Shown piece by piece: positions 12,425-23,717 of a DNA stretch of 64,000 nucleotides. Every line of letters starts with the position of its first letter. The first letter of the stretch is position 1. A program made the position numbers and the translations under genes. The stretch is from assembly GCA_027627225.1 (NCBI GenBank), contig CM051040.1:29803634-29867633 (forward strand). Direction: 5' to 3'. Under the pieces are notes generated by a model. The model made no database searches. It was not told the DNA's origin and was given only the letters and a program-made list of their open reading frames with translations. This stretch comes from Congeria kusceri (Eukaryota; Mollusca; Bivalvia; Myida; Dreissenidae).

Positions 12425-12610
12425 ACTTAACAAAATGGCGACTAACTAGTGCGATTCAAGCTCGGCTGAACGCGGACCAGGTAATGTAATATCCAAAAAA
12501 ACGCACAGTTACGCGATTTAGGGTTACTCCATACTATACAAAAAATACGAGTGTGTGTGCCGCGTTCAGCCGAGCTTGAATCGCACTAGTTAGTCGCCAT
12601 TTTATTTAAG
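12425..12610. mobile_element. Foldback (MITE-like) element with perfect 44-bp arms
   Basis: The 44 bases at 12432-12475 (AAAATGGCGACTAACTAGTG...) are repeated exactly, inverted, at 12560-12603. The arms extend a few bases outward with a one-base difference (ACTTAA at both outer edges). The loop is 84 bases. Perfect arms in otherwise diverged DNA mean recent insertion or ongoing arm homogenisation. No transposase is present, so this is non-autonomous at best. Confidence 0.85.
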
Positions 12611-13816
12611 TGTTTTCCTCGATTCGAATTTTAAAATTGGATTTTACATGGATTTCAGCGTGCGTGATGTAGTAAATTGTATACATATCATGATATCGTG
12701 TGCTATTGATATCTACCAAAAGTACGAACTTGCCAGCGTTTATTAGTGGACTATATATAGTAACAGTGAGGACCGGTTAACGCATTAGTAGAATTTACTG
12801 AATACTTCACCTTTTTGACTATAACCGACAGCTTTGAGTTCGTTAACACGCCCCTATAACGGACTGAAAACGAAAAGTGTGTGCTATAATTAGCAATAAC
12901 ATTTTAATGTTACAGTTTAAGTTATGTGCATAAATAATCCCTTCTCGTAGTATTATCGCACGTTTATCAGTTGAGACTTGCATATATTCAGTGCGATTTT
13001 GTCCGCTAGGTCTTAGCTCAAGTGTATTATGAAAAATACATACTTTAAAAATATATAATCGAATGTGCTGTTTACTTTAGTCGCTGAAACCTCTTTTATT
13101 AAACAGCTACTCAATTATAGACTAGTTACACTCAAATGTAGCTAACATCAAATTTCTAACAACATGCAATACATCGACAAATAGTATTTTACTGTCTGTT
13201 TACACATTTGCAAAAAGCGAATATCTGTCTATCCTGATGTTTTTAGTTTTAAGCTAACATTTTATGTAAAACAAAACTGCAAGACGACAGCTGCCTCCGA
13301 ATATTATAGGCTGCTCAACTGTAAGTTATTAAAGTCAACTGGAATGCGATGGGATTTATATGAAAGCGGTTGTTAACATAAAAATCACAAAGAGCAAATA
13401 CCATAAATATGCAAAGCAAAATAAAATACTCTTAGATCTATCACCAAAATACCGTTATTAAGGATACAACTTTGTTAAATCGAGCAACGTTGCACCCAAA
13501 GACCAGACGGTCAATGACCAAATTGTATGATCACCAGAACCACTAGTTTCAAAAGTTGCAATTTCCTATTTCAAGAAACAAACGATGAACACTCCCGTTG
13601 CTTGGCGTTCCGTTCACTCTCCATTGAAACCGTTCTAGACACTAAGTTGGAATGTTTCTGGAATGCTATCTCAGTTCGCTTTAGCCATCGATATTTATGT
13701 TTGCACATCTTAACTGATGACAACAAACAATAGTTCTGAAGAACACATTATTGACCAGTTTATCAGTATATAATAATACCTCTTTCTATTGTAAAACATA
13801 GACGTTGATTTCGGTA
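12611..13816. other. AT-rich sequence, no gene recognised
   Basis: An ATG-initiated frame at 13527-13733 (68 aa) lies here, in slightly GC-richer sequence than the neighbourhood. It shows no domain, signal peptide or membrane segment, and I do not support it as a gene. Confidence 0.35.
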
Positions 13817-13907
13817 ACTGGTCAACTCGTACCCTAGTCAACTCGTATCCTAGATAACCCGTACCCTTTTCGGTCAACTCGTACCCTTTTTGGTTACCTC
13901 GTACCAT
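13817..13907. repeat. Short tandem repeat of GGTCAACTCGTACCCT type
   Basis: About five degenerate units of 16-20 bases, each carrying a form of TCAACTCGTACCCT. Confidence 0.8.
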
Positions 13908-14454
13908 ACCATTTCCAACAGACATGCCATGGGAAAGTGTCAACTTAAATTCCCAATTGTAAAGATTATGTATAACAACGGAAACAGGCACTTATATTGG
14001 ATTTCCATTATTTGTTGATTTCGCACGTACAACTGACATTGTAATGAAGCACACAGAGTTTCTTAGTGCTGCTGCCACACATATGCATCCGGAAGAAGCT
14101 ACGCTATAAATATTGTTATCTGCGTAAATTTAAAAAAAATGTTTACACATTGTATAAATATACATTTTTACCATAATAAGTGACTTCATGGTTGAAAAAA
14201 AGTATCTTGTTATGATAGCAAGTGACATGTAGAACATGAAGAAAAATGGGCACGTCAAAATATACTCTTGTTTAACACTTCCCCTCATATATCAAATTTA
14301 TGAAACTGTCAGTTTCAGTTGACTGTGTGTTTCCTGTTTCTGTCCTTATTGTGGCGTGGGTTCAATGCTTTAAGGCCGCTAAACATTTTGTACCAATAAT
14401 TTACTAAAATATAAACAGTGAAAAAAATGTGTTCATATTAAATACTGAAGCTAT
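13908..14454. other. AT-rich sequence, nothing recognised
   Basis: No supported coding frame, RNA gene or repeat structure was seen. Confidence 0.4.
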
Positions 14455-14786
14455 ATTTAGATAGATAAATTACGAGAGACTCGTCTGACATTTAAATACG
14501 ACAATAGCATGAATCAACCAAATAATATGCTTTATAAATGAAGTTGCTTAGCAACCAATGCAATATTGCGAAGAAAACTTTATGCGAATTGAACAATACC
14601 GTTTGGACATGCAATTAACAACCAATGTATGATTTATGTATTATTGTTGAAGAGTGACATTCAATATGTTTGCATGTTCGGAATTGTTATGCAAGAACAC
14701 TGTAAATGTCATATGAATTCATCATTGATAGTTACAGTAGTATATTTTTCATTTCGAACAGAAGTGTTTTATGTTTAATCATGTAT
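14455..14786 (+). repeat. Inverted segmental duplication, left copy, first flank
   Basis: This stretch aligns by eye with the reverse complement of 56276-56680. Shared words in order include GCAATATTGCGAA and GAATTGAACAATA-type strings, AAATGAAGTTGCT, and CATTTCGAACAG near 14748. The similarity stops close to where the triplet array begins here and where the 44-bp minisatellite ends in the partner. Confidence 0.7.
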
Positions 14787-14842
<56 letters not shown>

Positions 14843-14892
14843 GTATCATTATTATTATTATTAATCATTAATAATAATAATATTATTATTTT
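14787..14892. repeat. AAT/ATT microsatellite with an internal strand switch
   Basis: (ATA)n at 14787-14842 is followed by ATT repeats (14847-14863), then AAT and ATT again, forming AT-only inverted blocks. Confidence 0.95.
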
Positions 14893-14957
14893 TAGTAGTA
14901 GAAGTAGTAGTAGTAGAAGTGGTAGTAGTAGTAGTAGTAGTTTTAGTAGTAGTAGTT

Positions 14958-15008
<51 letters not shown>

Positions 15009-15068
15009 ATAGTAGTAGTGGTAGTAGTAGTAGTAGTTGTAGTAGTAGTAGTAGTAATAGTAGTAGTG

Positions 15069-15110
<42 letters not shown>

Positions 15111-15191
15111 ATAGTAGTAGTAGTAGTAGTAATAGTAGTAGTGGTAGTAGTAGTAGTAGTTGTAGTAGTAGTAGTAGTAATAGTAGTAGTG

Positions 15192-15233
<42 letters not shown>

Positions 15234-15266
15234 ATAGTAGTAGTAGTAGTAGTAATAGTAGTAGTG

Positions 15267-15310
<44 letters not shown>
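14893..15310. repeat. TAG trinucleotide array with higher-order variants
   Basis: About 140 TAG triplets. Variant triplets (TAA, TGG, TTG) recur in fixed patterns: an AATAGTAGTAGTGGTAG block is spaced about 47 and about 120 bases apart, so blocks of the array have been copied as units. Frames on both strands (poly-Val plus, poly-Thr minus) are artefacts of the repeat. Confidence 0.95.
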
Positions 15311-15311
<1 letters not shown>

Positions 15312-15740
15312 ACAGTGGCTAAAACATAAACATTTAAATTACATATCTGCATTAACATTTGCATGCGTATCAATTGCTTTTTATAACAGGTGATATATTG
15401 AATAATAAGCTCACTGTTAAACTTCAAACAGAAAAAGTAATGACACTGCAAATGTTACCTAGAGCCTGACTATACAAACGCATTTCACAAATTAAAGCTA
15501 TACAATAACTGGGAAATAATTATATCGGATACTTGAACTATGTTTTAGAAACCATACATCTGAACCAATATCGTCAATTAGACATGTGTTCAATCAAGAT
15601 AAAAGAAAGGTAATCTCCGTAATTATGTTTCAGATAAATAGTCTTGTTTCTACTGTATAGTTATTTCACATCGTAACGACCCATAAATATGCATCTACGA
15701 ACAGATGTTTCTATAGAAGACCGGTTATCGTGTGTATGTA
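15311..15740 (+). repeat. Inverted segmental duplication, left copy, second flank
   Basis: Aligns with the reverse complement of 53530-53740. The strongest block is CGTAACGACCCATAAATATG at about 15675-15694, identical to its partner near 53557-53576. TAATCTCCGTAATTATGTTT (15611-15630) and ACATTTAAATTACATATCTG beside the array also match. Confidence 0.75.
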
Positions 15741-16979
15741 CGATCTTACAACAGATATATAGTGGCATAATACAATTAACCAACTAAAGTTAATTTTCAT
15801 ATATTTCTATTTAAAATGGAATAACAGTTAAGAACAAGCACTGCTTTTTAACGCACAATAAGCCAGTTTTAGTCACCGAATAGTTTTCGCCTGTACATAC
15901 GGAAACTCAAATACGTGTATAAACGTTGACTTCACAGTTGGTAGAACAACACTAATAAACGATGCGAAAACTCGACACTAGTACTTGTTGATTTATTCCA
16001 TGTCGAAGTGTCTCCTTCGTCACTTTAATGTTTTTTTTTCTTTTTGCTTTCAAGTTTTATTGTCACTTGTATATGTTTTTTTGCAAATAATTGATATGAA
16101 AAATCGTACATACAAACTTTAACTAATACCGCACTTCAGATCAACGTTTTCAGGTATGGCTGTTGAAGTCAATGCAGTACTTTATGTTTCATTTAGTTTT
16201 GTCATAAGAGTCCAGAACAACCCTCATGTATAAACATGTTGTGTCTGGGCGTATATGAACTAAATATAGAACATAGAACATATAGTTATAGTTATATGTA
16301 TACATAAGGTAAAATTATCTTCTTTTGCGCATATAAGAAACGATGTCCACCTGCGTTCATTTAAATCGTTAATTCATGCAATATCTAACATCTTACACCA
16401 ATATGTTAGTTAACAATATGATAAATCATACTAGAAATTGCAAGATGTCAATAGTATTGAGAGTAAATTTGGTTATTTGAACAACAGCTCTACGTTGTAT
16501 GTTATGTAGTACATTTTTATCGAGTGCACCAGGATTCTGCAATATTTAGTTTTAACACCATATGTCGAACGTTTTGTTTCGCTGTTCAAAAAGTATTCTC
16601 CCAAAAGCTTAGGTGTAAATAGTTTCACAAAATATAGTATGTGTATTAAACAATACTAGTATCTACATTTCATGAATTTAAACAAATATTATTTTACTCC
16701 TGTTTGCGTTTAACATTAGTTGGTGTTATACCATTTTGGTTTCCGCAAATTTCGAGATTTTCAGCGATTTTACACGAGGAAGATCAGATCAAATGATAAG
16801 ATCTGTCTTTAACTCTGGAATACTGGTTGTATGGGGTTTTAAAATAAGGACCATGTACGTAGAAACTGAGTTTTTTTAGCCCTTACCGTGTCATACAATT
16901 ATTTGAGTACGTAAACATGATTGCTATTAAAAAAGCTCGAATAGTAAAAAAATTTGAATACAAAGCGTGTAGTTTTGTA
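15741..16979. other. AT-rich sequence, nothing recognised
   Basis: No coding frame or repeat that I can support. Confidence 0.4.
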
Positions 16980-17042
16980 AGGATCGAACCCGGGTCCTCC
17001 ATGTCGTTAGTCTAGCACGCTATGTACTAGACTACAGAGGAA
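16980..17042 (-). pseudogene. tRNA-like sequence (pseudogene or SINE head)
   Basis: Read on the minus strand there is an A-box-like TAGTCTAGTACATAGCGTG and a good B box, GGGTTCGATCC, at tRNA spacing, ending about 11 bases before an AT-rich tail. A standard anticodon arm cannot be formed confidently, so this is more likely a SINE head or dead tRNA than a working gene. Confidence 0.5.
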
Positions 17043-17305
17043 TTTGCAAAATCTGGTGTATTTTCACACCCAATATTTGCTGTTAATGTCACCGGATGTG
17101 AACAAATCGAATTCCATACGTTAACTGGATACAGACCTGCACAAAGAAATACTACAATTGTATATAAAGCGGCTAAATATATTAACAATATTAACTCAGT
17201 GTAGCAACGTCTACATTTATTAATGCGGATATTTCCTACTCTGTCCGGTGGACGGGGTTGCCTGGGCACTTAAATCCCACCATCATCGGGTGCTTGCTCT
17301 TCCTA

Positions 17306-17310
<5 letters not shown>
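17043..17310. other. Short spacer between tRNA-like sequence and CT array
   Basis: No supported feature. Confidence 0.35.

Positions 17311-17366
<56 letters not shown>
17311..17366. repeat. (TC)28 microsatellite
   Basis: 56 bases of uninterrupted TC dinucleotide. Confidence 0.98.
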
Positions 17367-17370
<4 letters not shown>

Positions 17371-17826
17371 CCTTCCTCATCGTTCTCTCTTCCTACTCAC
17401 TCTCTCTCCCTTTTATCACTCTCATTACTAATTGTTTCTTCCTACTCGCTCTTCCAAATCGTTTCCTCTACTCACGTTCTTCTCTTTCTATCTTCCTACA
17501 GACTCTTTTGCCCTATATACCCTCTTCTCTTTCTATCGTCCTACTCACTCTCTCGTCCTGCTCACTCTCTCGTCCTACTCACTCTCACGTCCTACTCACC
17601 CTATCTTCCTACTCATTATCTTCTCTTCCAACTCACTTTCTTCTCGCCCTACTCTTTGTATCTTCCCACTCACTCTCTTCACGCACTTTTCACTCTCTCA
17701 ACCTACTTTCACTATCTTACTTCTCATTCTCCTCTGTTCCTACTCAATCTCACTTCCTACTCACTTGTTCTCTTCCTACTCTTTCGTTCTCCTTACTCTC
17801 TAGCTCTTCCTATTCACTCTCTTTTC
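17367..17826. repeat. CT-rich degenerate minisatellite
   Basis: Repeats of TCTTCCTACTCACTCTCTCG with many variants. All three plus-strand frames stay open for a hundred codons or more because stop codons are rare in CT-rich repeats. The Ser/Leu-rich peptides are not genes. Confidence 0.9.
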
Positions 17827-18903
17827 TAGAACTAATGCTATTTAAAACATAATCTACAATTTCAGCCAATCAGCTTGCAGAAAACACCCATTAAATGTAA
17901 GATTAAATCATTAAGAGTATGATTTTAACGGACGGGTTATAATATAACTTTTACAAACTAAACAGATAAGTAGGTGCATGTACAAGAACAGAAAGTCACG
18001 TATGTGAAAAAATTGATTGTTTTGTAAAATGGACCTGTTCATTTCATTTTGTTCCATATAACATTTTATTGATCTCATTGTTTTTTGTTGTTGTTGTTTT
18101 CGATTTTTTTATAAATTTTAGTTAACAGCTAGACTGATTTTTTGAATTTCACATAGTAGCTTATCAAGATTAATATTCTGAGACACGGACACGTGATATT
18201 TGTGTGTACTTGTAACTGTATGATATGCCTCCTAACAATCATATCACTAGATATATATTTTTTAATTAGTTTGTCGTTGTTGTTGTTGTTTTATTAAATT
18301 AAAAATAAAAATGTCTGGTATTTAGTTTCTTAATTATTAAAAAAGTATTCAAGAGAAAGCGAGTAAAACAGAAAATAATACATACAAATAAATACACAAA
18401 GCATTGGTACACTAAATATACACTGAAAAGGTTATAACGCACCAAATGGAAATTGTTTTGTTTGCTTGTTTTATAAGAATGTCAGCGGTGCCATGGTAAA
18501 CACGAATTTCTTTCGTATATTTCCAATATTTTGGTATGAACACATGCATGTATAACTCAAATAATCATAGCTGATATCCTTATAAATTAGGAAAATACAA
18601 CACTTTCGCGAGTATCACGTCAATATGCCATAGCAATTCACGCCGTTCATGGTGCTATCTATAGTGTACGAATTAAAAAGTGGCACTCGAAAGTTATATT
18701 GAACTATCCTCTATTGTTTTGGTATTTTGTACCCCTTCTTGTTTGACCTATGTAGTGCGAATATTTTCAAATTAGCAGATGCAACATTAGGATTTATTCA
18801 TTCCGGACTACATCAGAAAATAGTTTGACTCTTCTTCAGCTGTTGCCAGACTGGTGACCCCAGATTTAATCATTTTTATGTTGTATGTTGTATGTAATCT
18901 CCT
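17827..18903. other. AT-rich sequence with small TTG tracts
   Basis: TTGTTGTTG tracts lie near 18085 and 18270. No gene is supported. Confidence 0.4.
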
Positions 18904-18945
18904 GTATTGTATAGGCAATTGGTCACTTGCCACTAATAAAGGACC
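18904..18945 (+). repeat. Single diverged relative of the 48-bp minisatellite unit
   Basis: GTATTGTATAGGCAATTGGT followed by CACTTGCCACTAATAAAGGACC matches the unit of the array at 32926-33605 at most positions. It lies in non-repeated sequence, so it may show the ancestral context of the unit, possibly the 3' end of a dispersed element. Confidence 0.7.
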
Positions 18946-20051
18946 AACGGATTGTAATAAGGGTTTCTCTCCTGATGATGTCTCTGGAGTTTCATTATTC
19001 CTATATTGCATAGTTCACTTAATCAGATAAGAATTTTAGACTGTGTGATAAAGATGTTTATCTGAATACTCTGTCAGTTATCTTGTCCGTTGCGGAGGGA
19101 TTGCATTTTTTGTTAAATGAAAATGTTACATTATTTATTAATTTATAAAGTTTGTAATGCCAGAAATATAATTTGGTTGTTTATAAAGGGCATAAACACC
19201 AACTGAAACAACTGAAGAAACTTCGTTTTTATCAAACCTGAACAATAGGCAATATACACCAGGTTATCTAACATTTCCTTACCTCTCCAAATGTCAAACA
19301 TATAAATTAACAAACTGGCATGTCTACATGTACAGGTTTCAAATGTTTTACTAAAACATGATTGTTTTATTAACACTATATTATTTTGATAATGTAATTC
19401 CTTTCAAATAAATGGTAAAATATTTGAAAGTTACTTAAATAACGTTTTATTCATTTATTAATGCAATCAATATTATATGCTATTGGTGAATATCACATGA
19501 TTTTCAATGGCCCACTGGTCAATAACTGTATAATGTTTTCTCGATCATAAGGTAAATTGACCTTTACTATGTGATTTGTATCGCTCACGTTTAAGCGTGG
19601 GCTGAATACAATCTGTATTTAAATCATAGCCTAAATAACTGTAAATCGATTTGGAGTTGAGTATATTATTTCCACTAAAATTCTGAAATTCAGTTTTATA
19701 TCACACTTGCTGTTGTAATGGTTATCGTCCGTTAATCGACAGTAAACATGTACATTGATGATGTTTTAGAATCCATACCTCATGCGCAGTAATTTCTCAC
19801 AACGAAACGTAATAATATTTATCCTATCACTACAGCTGAATCAATCGGATAACAACCCATCGTATAAACTTAAGCTTCATTCGATCGCTATTTTAGCACA
19901 TGTTTATTCGATCGTTATTTTATAACGTTATGTACTTCAATGTGACGTCAATCCAAATGATGACGTTTGTAGTAAACAAAAAACCCAGTGTAAAAACTGG
20001 GAAACCTAAGTTATTGTTTCTGTTTTTGATATATTTATGAGAACAGCATAA
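18946..20051. other. AT-rich sequence, no gene
   Basis: A TGACGTCA (19943-19950) with a TGACGT 11 bases later looks like a cAMP-response-element pair, but no gene is attached. Confidence 0.35.
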
Positions 20052-20216
20052 TAGGATAAATATAATAGTATGTGAGTGATGGATACATATCAAGTTTATT
20101 ATGCTCGGTTCGAAACAGGATAGCTCTCGGCAAGCCTTGCATGATAAACTTGATCTTTATCCAACACTCACATAATATTCTCTATATATGTAGGAGTACT
20201 TATATTACTATCCTAC
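20052..20216. mobile_element. Foldback element
   Basis: 41-base arms at 20064-20104 and 20139-20179 are inverted copies with a few mismatches (GTGAGTGATGGATACATATC against the complement of the right arm). Outer blocks TAGGATAAATATA and TATATTACTATCCTA continue the symmetry to about 20216. There is no coding capacity. Confidence 0.75.
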
Positions 20217-21174
20217 TATAGTGAGAGAATTACTTTGTAAGGAGTAAATCCATTCATTAAAAAGGATTAATTGTTGTGGGGGGATTTTAAAATTTCAAAA
20301 CAATATGCAATGTCAACTGCAAACTGATTCAGATGTACTTCAGTGTACACATATGCCAGAATGCAATTTGTTTATATTTTTCTACAGAATCGCTTAGAGT
20401 TGTAATGTTTGTTTAAATACACATGCATGCTTACTTTCTTTCTTTTTACCCTTAATGAGAGAAAAACTTGTTGACGTTGCATTACAAGTTGTTTGTTTTA
20501 TCAAACAGTTTATGTAAGGAAATGTGTATAAAACAACGATGTATTTAGAACTTGTTTATATAATATCGCCGAATTACATGAAATAAAATCAAACTTCGTA
20601 AACTGTTTCATTTTATTTATCTCGTCCATTACATTTACACAGTGTAAGGGAATGTGCAATATTCATTATGGGGTAATGAGGTAAAGACACTTCTATTTCC
20701 TGAAGCAGCATATGTGTATTAAATGTATTATACGTACACATTATTCGCTGGAAAGAACTTCAGGTTCATATATTAAATTTATATTACCAAACCAAACGAA
20801 TTATTTCATAAACGAGGTGTGAATATCTAAATCAATGTGACCAAACAACAAATATAAATCTTATCGAATTTAGTGACTCTAGTCAAACTTAAATCTTAAG
20901 AGCCTCGAGAGTCTACTTTCGGGTCAGTTATTTTAAAAAAAAAAATGCACACTATATTGATTACCATGCCACAATTCAAAATATACATTCTCATTTCTCT
21001 CCTCATACTGCTGGCAAATTATAGGTGTCTGTCCTATAAAGAGCGCGTCAAAACACTATACTTAGTTAATTGATCTATGTGTTTCAAGTTTTATATCCGC
21101 CGAATGTTTCTGATTAGAGAGTATACACGAACGTACAGTGCAACCAATACTATGTTTATATATTATTTTACTTA
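20217..21174. other. AT-rich sequence, nothing recognised
   Basis: No supported feature apart from short homopolymers. Confidence 0.4.
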
Positions 21175-21475
21175 AAGCCGCAGTCCATGGAATCTAATTC
21201 AATATATCGTAATTTGGCAATAGTTCTTATGAACGTTAATGGTGTGTATTTGACTGAAAACTGTTTCTTATTTACAAATTGCATTTTCTACTTACTATGT
21301 TCAAAAAAGCTTGGTACGAACGGAATATACACTAATGTACACGCTGTTTTACTCCAGAGGCATCTCTCTAGCTATCGTACACAGAAAATATACGATAAAA
21401 AATTACCAAAGCGTTATTATTGCACCGATTTCAATTCTTATTTTTGTATTTTGATCGGTAAGATATCCATTATAA
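21175..21475 (+). repeat. ~300-bp dispersed repeat family, copy 1
   Basis: Begins AAAGCCGCAGTCCATGGAAT and ends about GATCGGTAAGATATCC. Two other copies lie at 34685-34995 (inverted) and 57745-58045. Shared words in order include ATGAACGTTAATGG, GACTGAAAACTGTTTCTT, a CTCCAG(A/G)GGCATC block and CGGTAAGAT. The same frame (VLMNVNxVYxTENCF) is visible in all three, but stops and indels break it at different places. The class (SINE, MITE or other) is unknown. Confidence 0.75.
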
Positions 21476-21779
21476 ACATTTTCAGCATTTTTATTTTTAT
21501 TCATAAATTTATGAACTTCTGCCTTATAAATCAATAGCAGAGCTAAATTACAAAGAACTTCGTTTGGTCAAATAAGGCTTATAAAACAATTGATGGCTAA
21601 ACATGAGGAAGGCGCATCACAATGATATACTTTACTTGACAGTTAAACTTACTTTCAATTGGAAATTACATTAATCGCCCTATATAGTAATATATAACAC
21701 TGACAGGTCTGTAATGCATTTGTTGCATACAGCATTATGCAATATTTATATCTTGGCAGCAGCATTAACACTCGTTTTA
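21476..21779. other. Spacer between dispersed repeat and segmental copy A
   Basis: No supported feature. Confidence 0.35.
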
Positions 21780-23535
21780 TACACGTGTCTTACCAGTTAC
21801 TGCTAAGCTGCATGACTAATATTCTAGCCGATAGCATGTTTACATCTGGCAATTTTGGTTGAAAACAAATGGTTGTTCACCTTATCTCCGCGATCGACGA
21901 ATGTGTCAACGAATTATCAGCTAAGAGCGTCCTTGCTGGTATTTGTAAATAAATCCGAATAGAAGTAAAGTCCTACTATCAGCTTTTCACCTTGAAAACA
22001 GCAATACCTTGTAGAACATGTACCAACTGTTACTGTTAATGCTACCTGACTTATATGTTCGCCGTACAGTATGTCCTCAGTCGGCGAATGTGACAATCCG
22101 TTAATAGCTAAGAGTGTTTATTGTCTTTGCATTGTTTGTTGAAATGTGTTTTTGTGTTTCTTTTTTACAGGATATTGTCCGTTTTAAACGTGATCTATCA
22201 TTCTGTGGATAAATATAGAAAACATGAAAATATGTAGCAATGCAAATATGTAGCAATGGTTCACACATCACAAAGCTTTATTTGCGATTTCCATGTAAGT
22301 ATATCGTTCAGCGGATATGGGTTCATTGCGTCTTGCATTTTTTGCATTGACTGTCCAAAGGAGGTGTCGCCAGTTTTATTCTTGTTTGTGTTTTATAAAA
22401 TTTGTAAATACAAAGTATTACACTTAGTATTAAGAAAAACTATCAAAGTTAAACCGTATGCAACAAACAATTCCGAGGTCAGTGATATATCATGATGTAT
22501 GACATGGTCTACCAAACAGAAACATATTTTTTCCCTTTTAATTATATTCAAATTATTTTAATATGCGAAAATACATGTATGCAAATTCAGTCACTTTTCC
22601 GGGCTAGTTGTCATTGATAAAAATAAAAACATTTGTACAATGCGTATTATATGAAATAAATCTAGATTTATCACTTGCACCACTGGTAATGTTGCAATTG
22701 TTGTCTTGTGTTTGGTAATATATCACTTTTTATTTACATGTATAAAATACAATCATATACATATTGCAATGAAATATCAAAGTTATATAAATCAGCATAT
22801 GTAAAGTATTACTTCTGAGGTTTTCATACTCTAGGCCAAAAACTACAAAAACGTACAAAAAAGTAATGTAAAATACGTCATCTGTCAAGATAAACTATAT
22901 TTTCCAAGACACACAGCGTATTTAAGTGTTTAGTGTCCTCGCTCATATTCCACTAGTAATTAACGGTTTATCGCCTACATCGACCTAAACCCAACACATG
23001 CAATAAACCTCTTATCGCTCTCGTAACTCACACAAACCGTGTTATTATCGTCTAGTAAGATGACAATTATATGAGACTTATAACTGTTCTGTCTCGCCTG
23101 TTCTGTGATATATAACTGCACTTAGCAACTTCGTTAACTGAGTTTTAAATGAACACGGCCAAATTTTCATTAACATTACTATTTTGAGAAGTAAATAATT
23201 CAATTTATTATATGCTTTTCAGTGAAATATAGAATTGTTTTGTTGAAATTAAAAAAAAATATTTTCACTGATGGAGCAGTGGAAATATAAGATTATATAT
23301 TCTCACTGCAGTGAAAATATAACTTCAACGGACTATTTTTCCATAAACAGTATCGATCTACAAGTAGTGGTTTACAACCCTTGGAAAATTTATATACATG
23401 TACAGTATGTTCCTGCATGTGTTTACATAAAACACATTAAACAATTCCAGAAAATTATAATTTAGCGACAACGACTCACCAAATATGGCAACTTTTTTCC
23501 ACCATACTAACGATTGACAGTTTTGGAATCATTTA

Positions 23536-23557
23536 TGACGTCATTTTTATGACGTCA
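23536..23557. promoter_or_regulatory. Paired TGACGTCA motifs
   Basis: Two perfect CRE-type palindromes start at 23536 and 23550, 14 bases apart. No gene is recognised nearby, so a regulatory role is speculative. Confidence 0.25.
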
Positions 23558-23637
23558 GAATCCACGAACTTGTTACGTTTAAGCTCATCTTTCGCAATTG
23601 TATTTATTTATTGTCCAAAAGCATAAAATAAAAGAAC

Positions 23638-23717
23638 ATTTGTTGATTTCGATGCAAGATCGTATTTTATTTCACTCGTGATTATAGAAAATAGATCTTA
23701 CACCGAAATCAACAAAT
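23638..23717. repeat. Inverted repeat, 32-33-base arms
   Basis: ATTTGTTGATTTCGATGCAA at 23638 is mirrored by CACCGAAATCAACAAAT ending at 23717, with a 15-base loop and a few mismatches. It is probably a foldback element within copy A. Confidence 0.7.

Noticed and set aside
14861..15451. 196-codon poly-Thr frame (minus) and 136-codon poly-Val frame (plus)
   Set aside because: Both are translations of the TAG/CTA triplet array; open frames on both strands over a microsatellite are expected and not evidence for a gene.
17248..17852. Three overlapping Ser/Leu-rich frames up to 193 codons
   Set aside because: CT-rich repeats contain few stop codons, so all frames stay open; the peptides are pure repeat translation.
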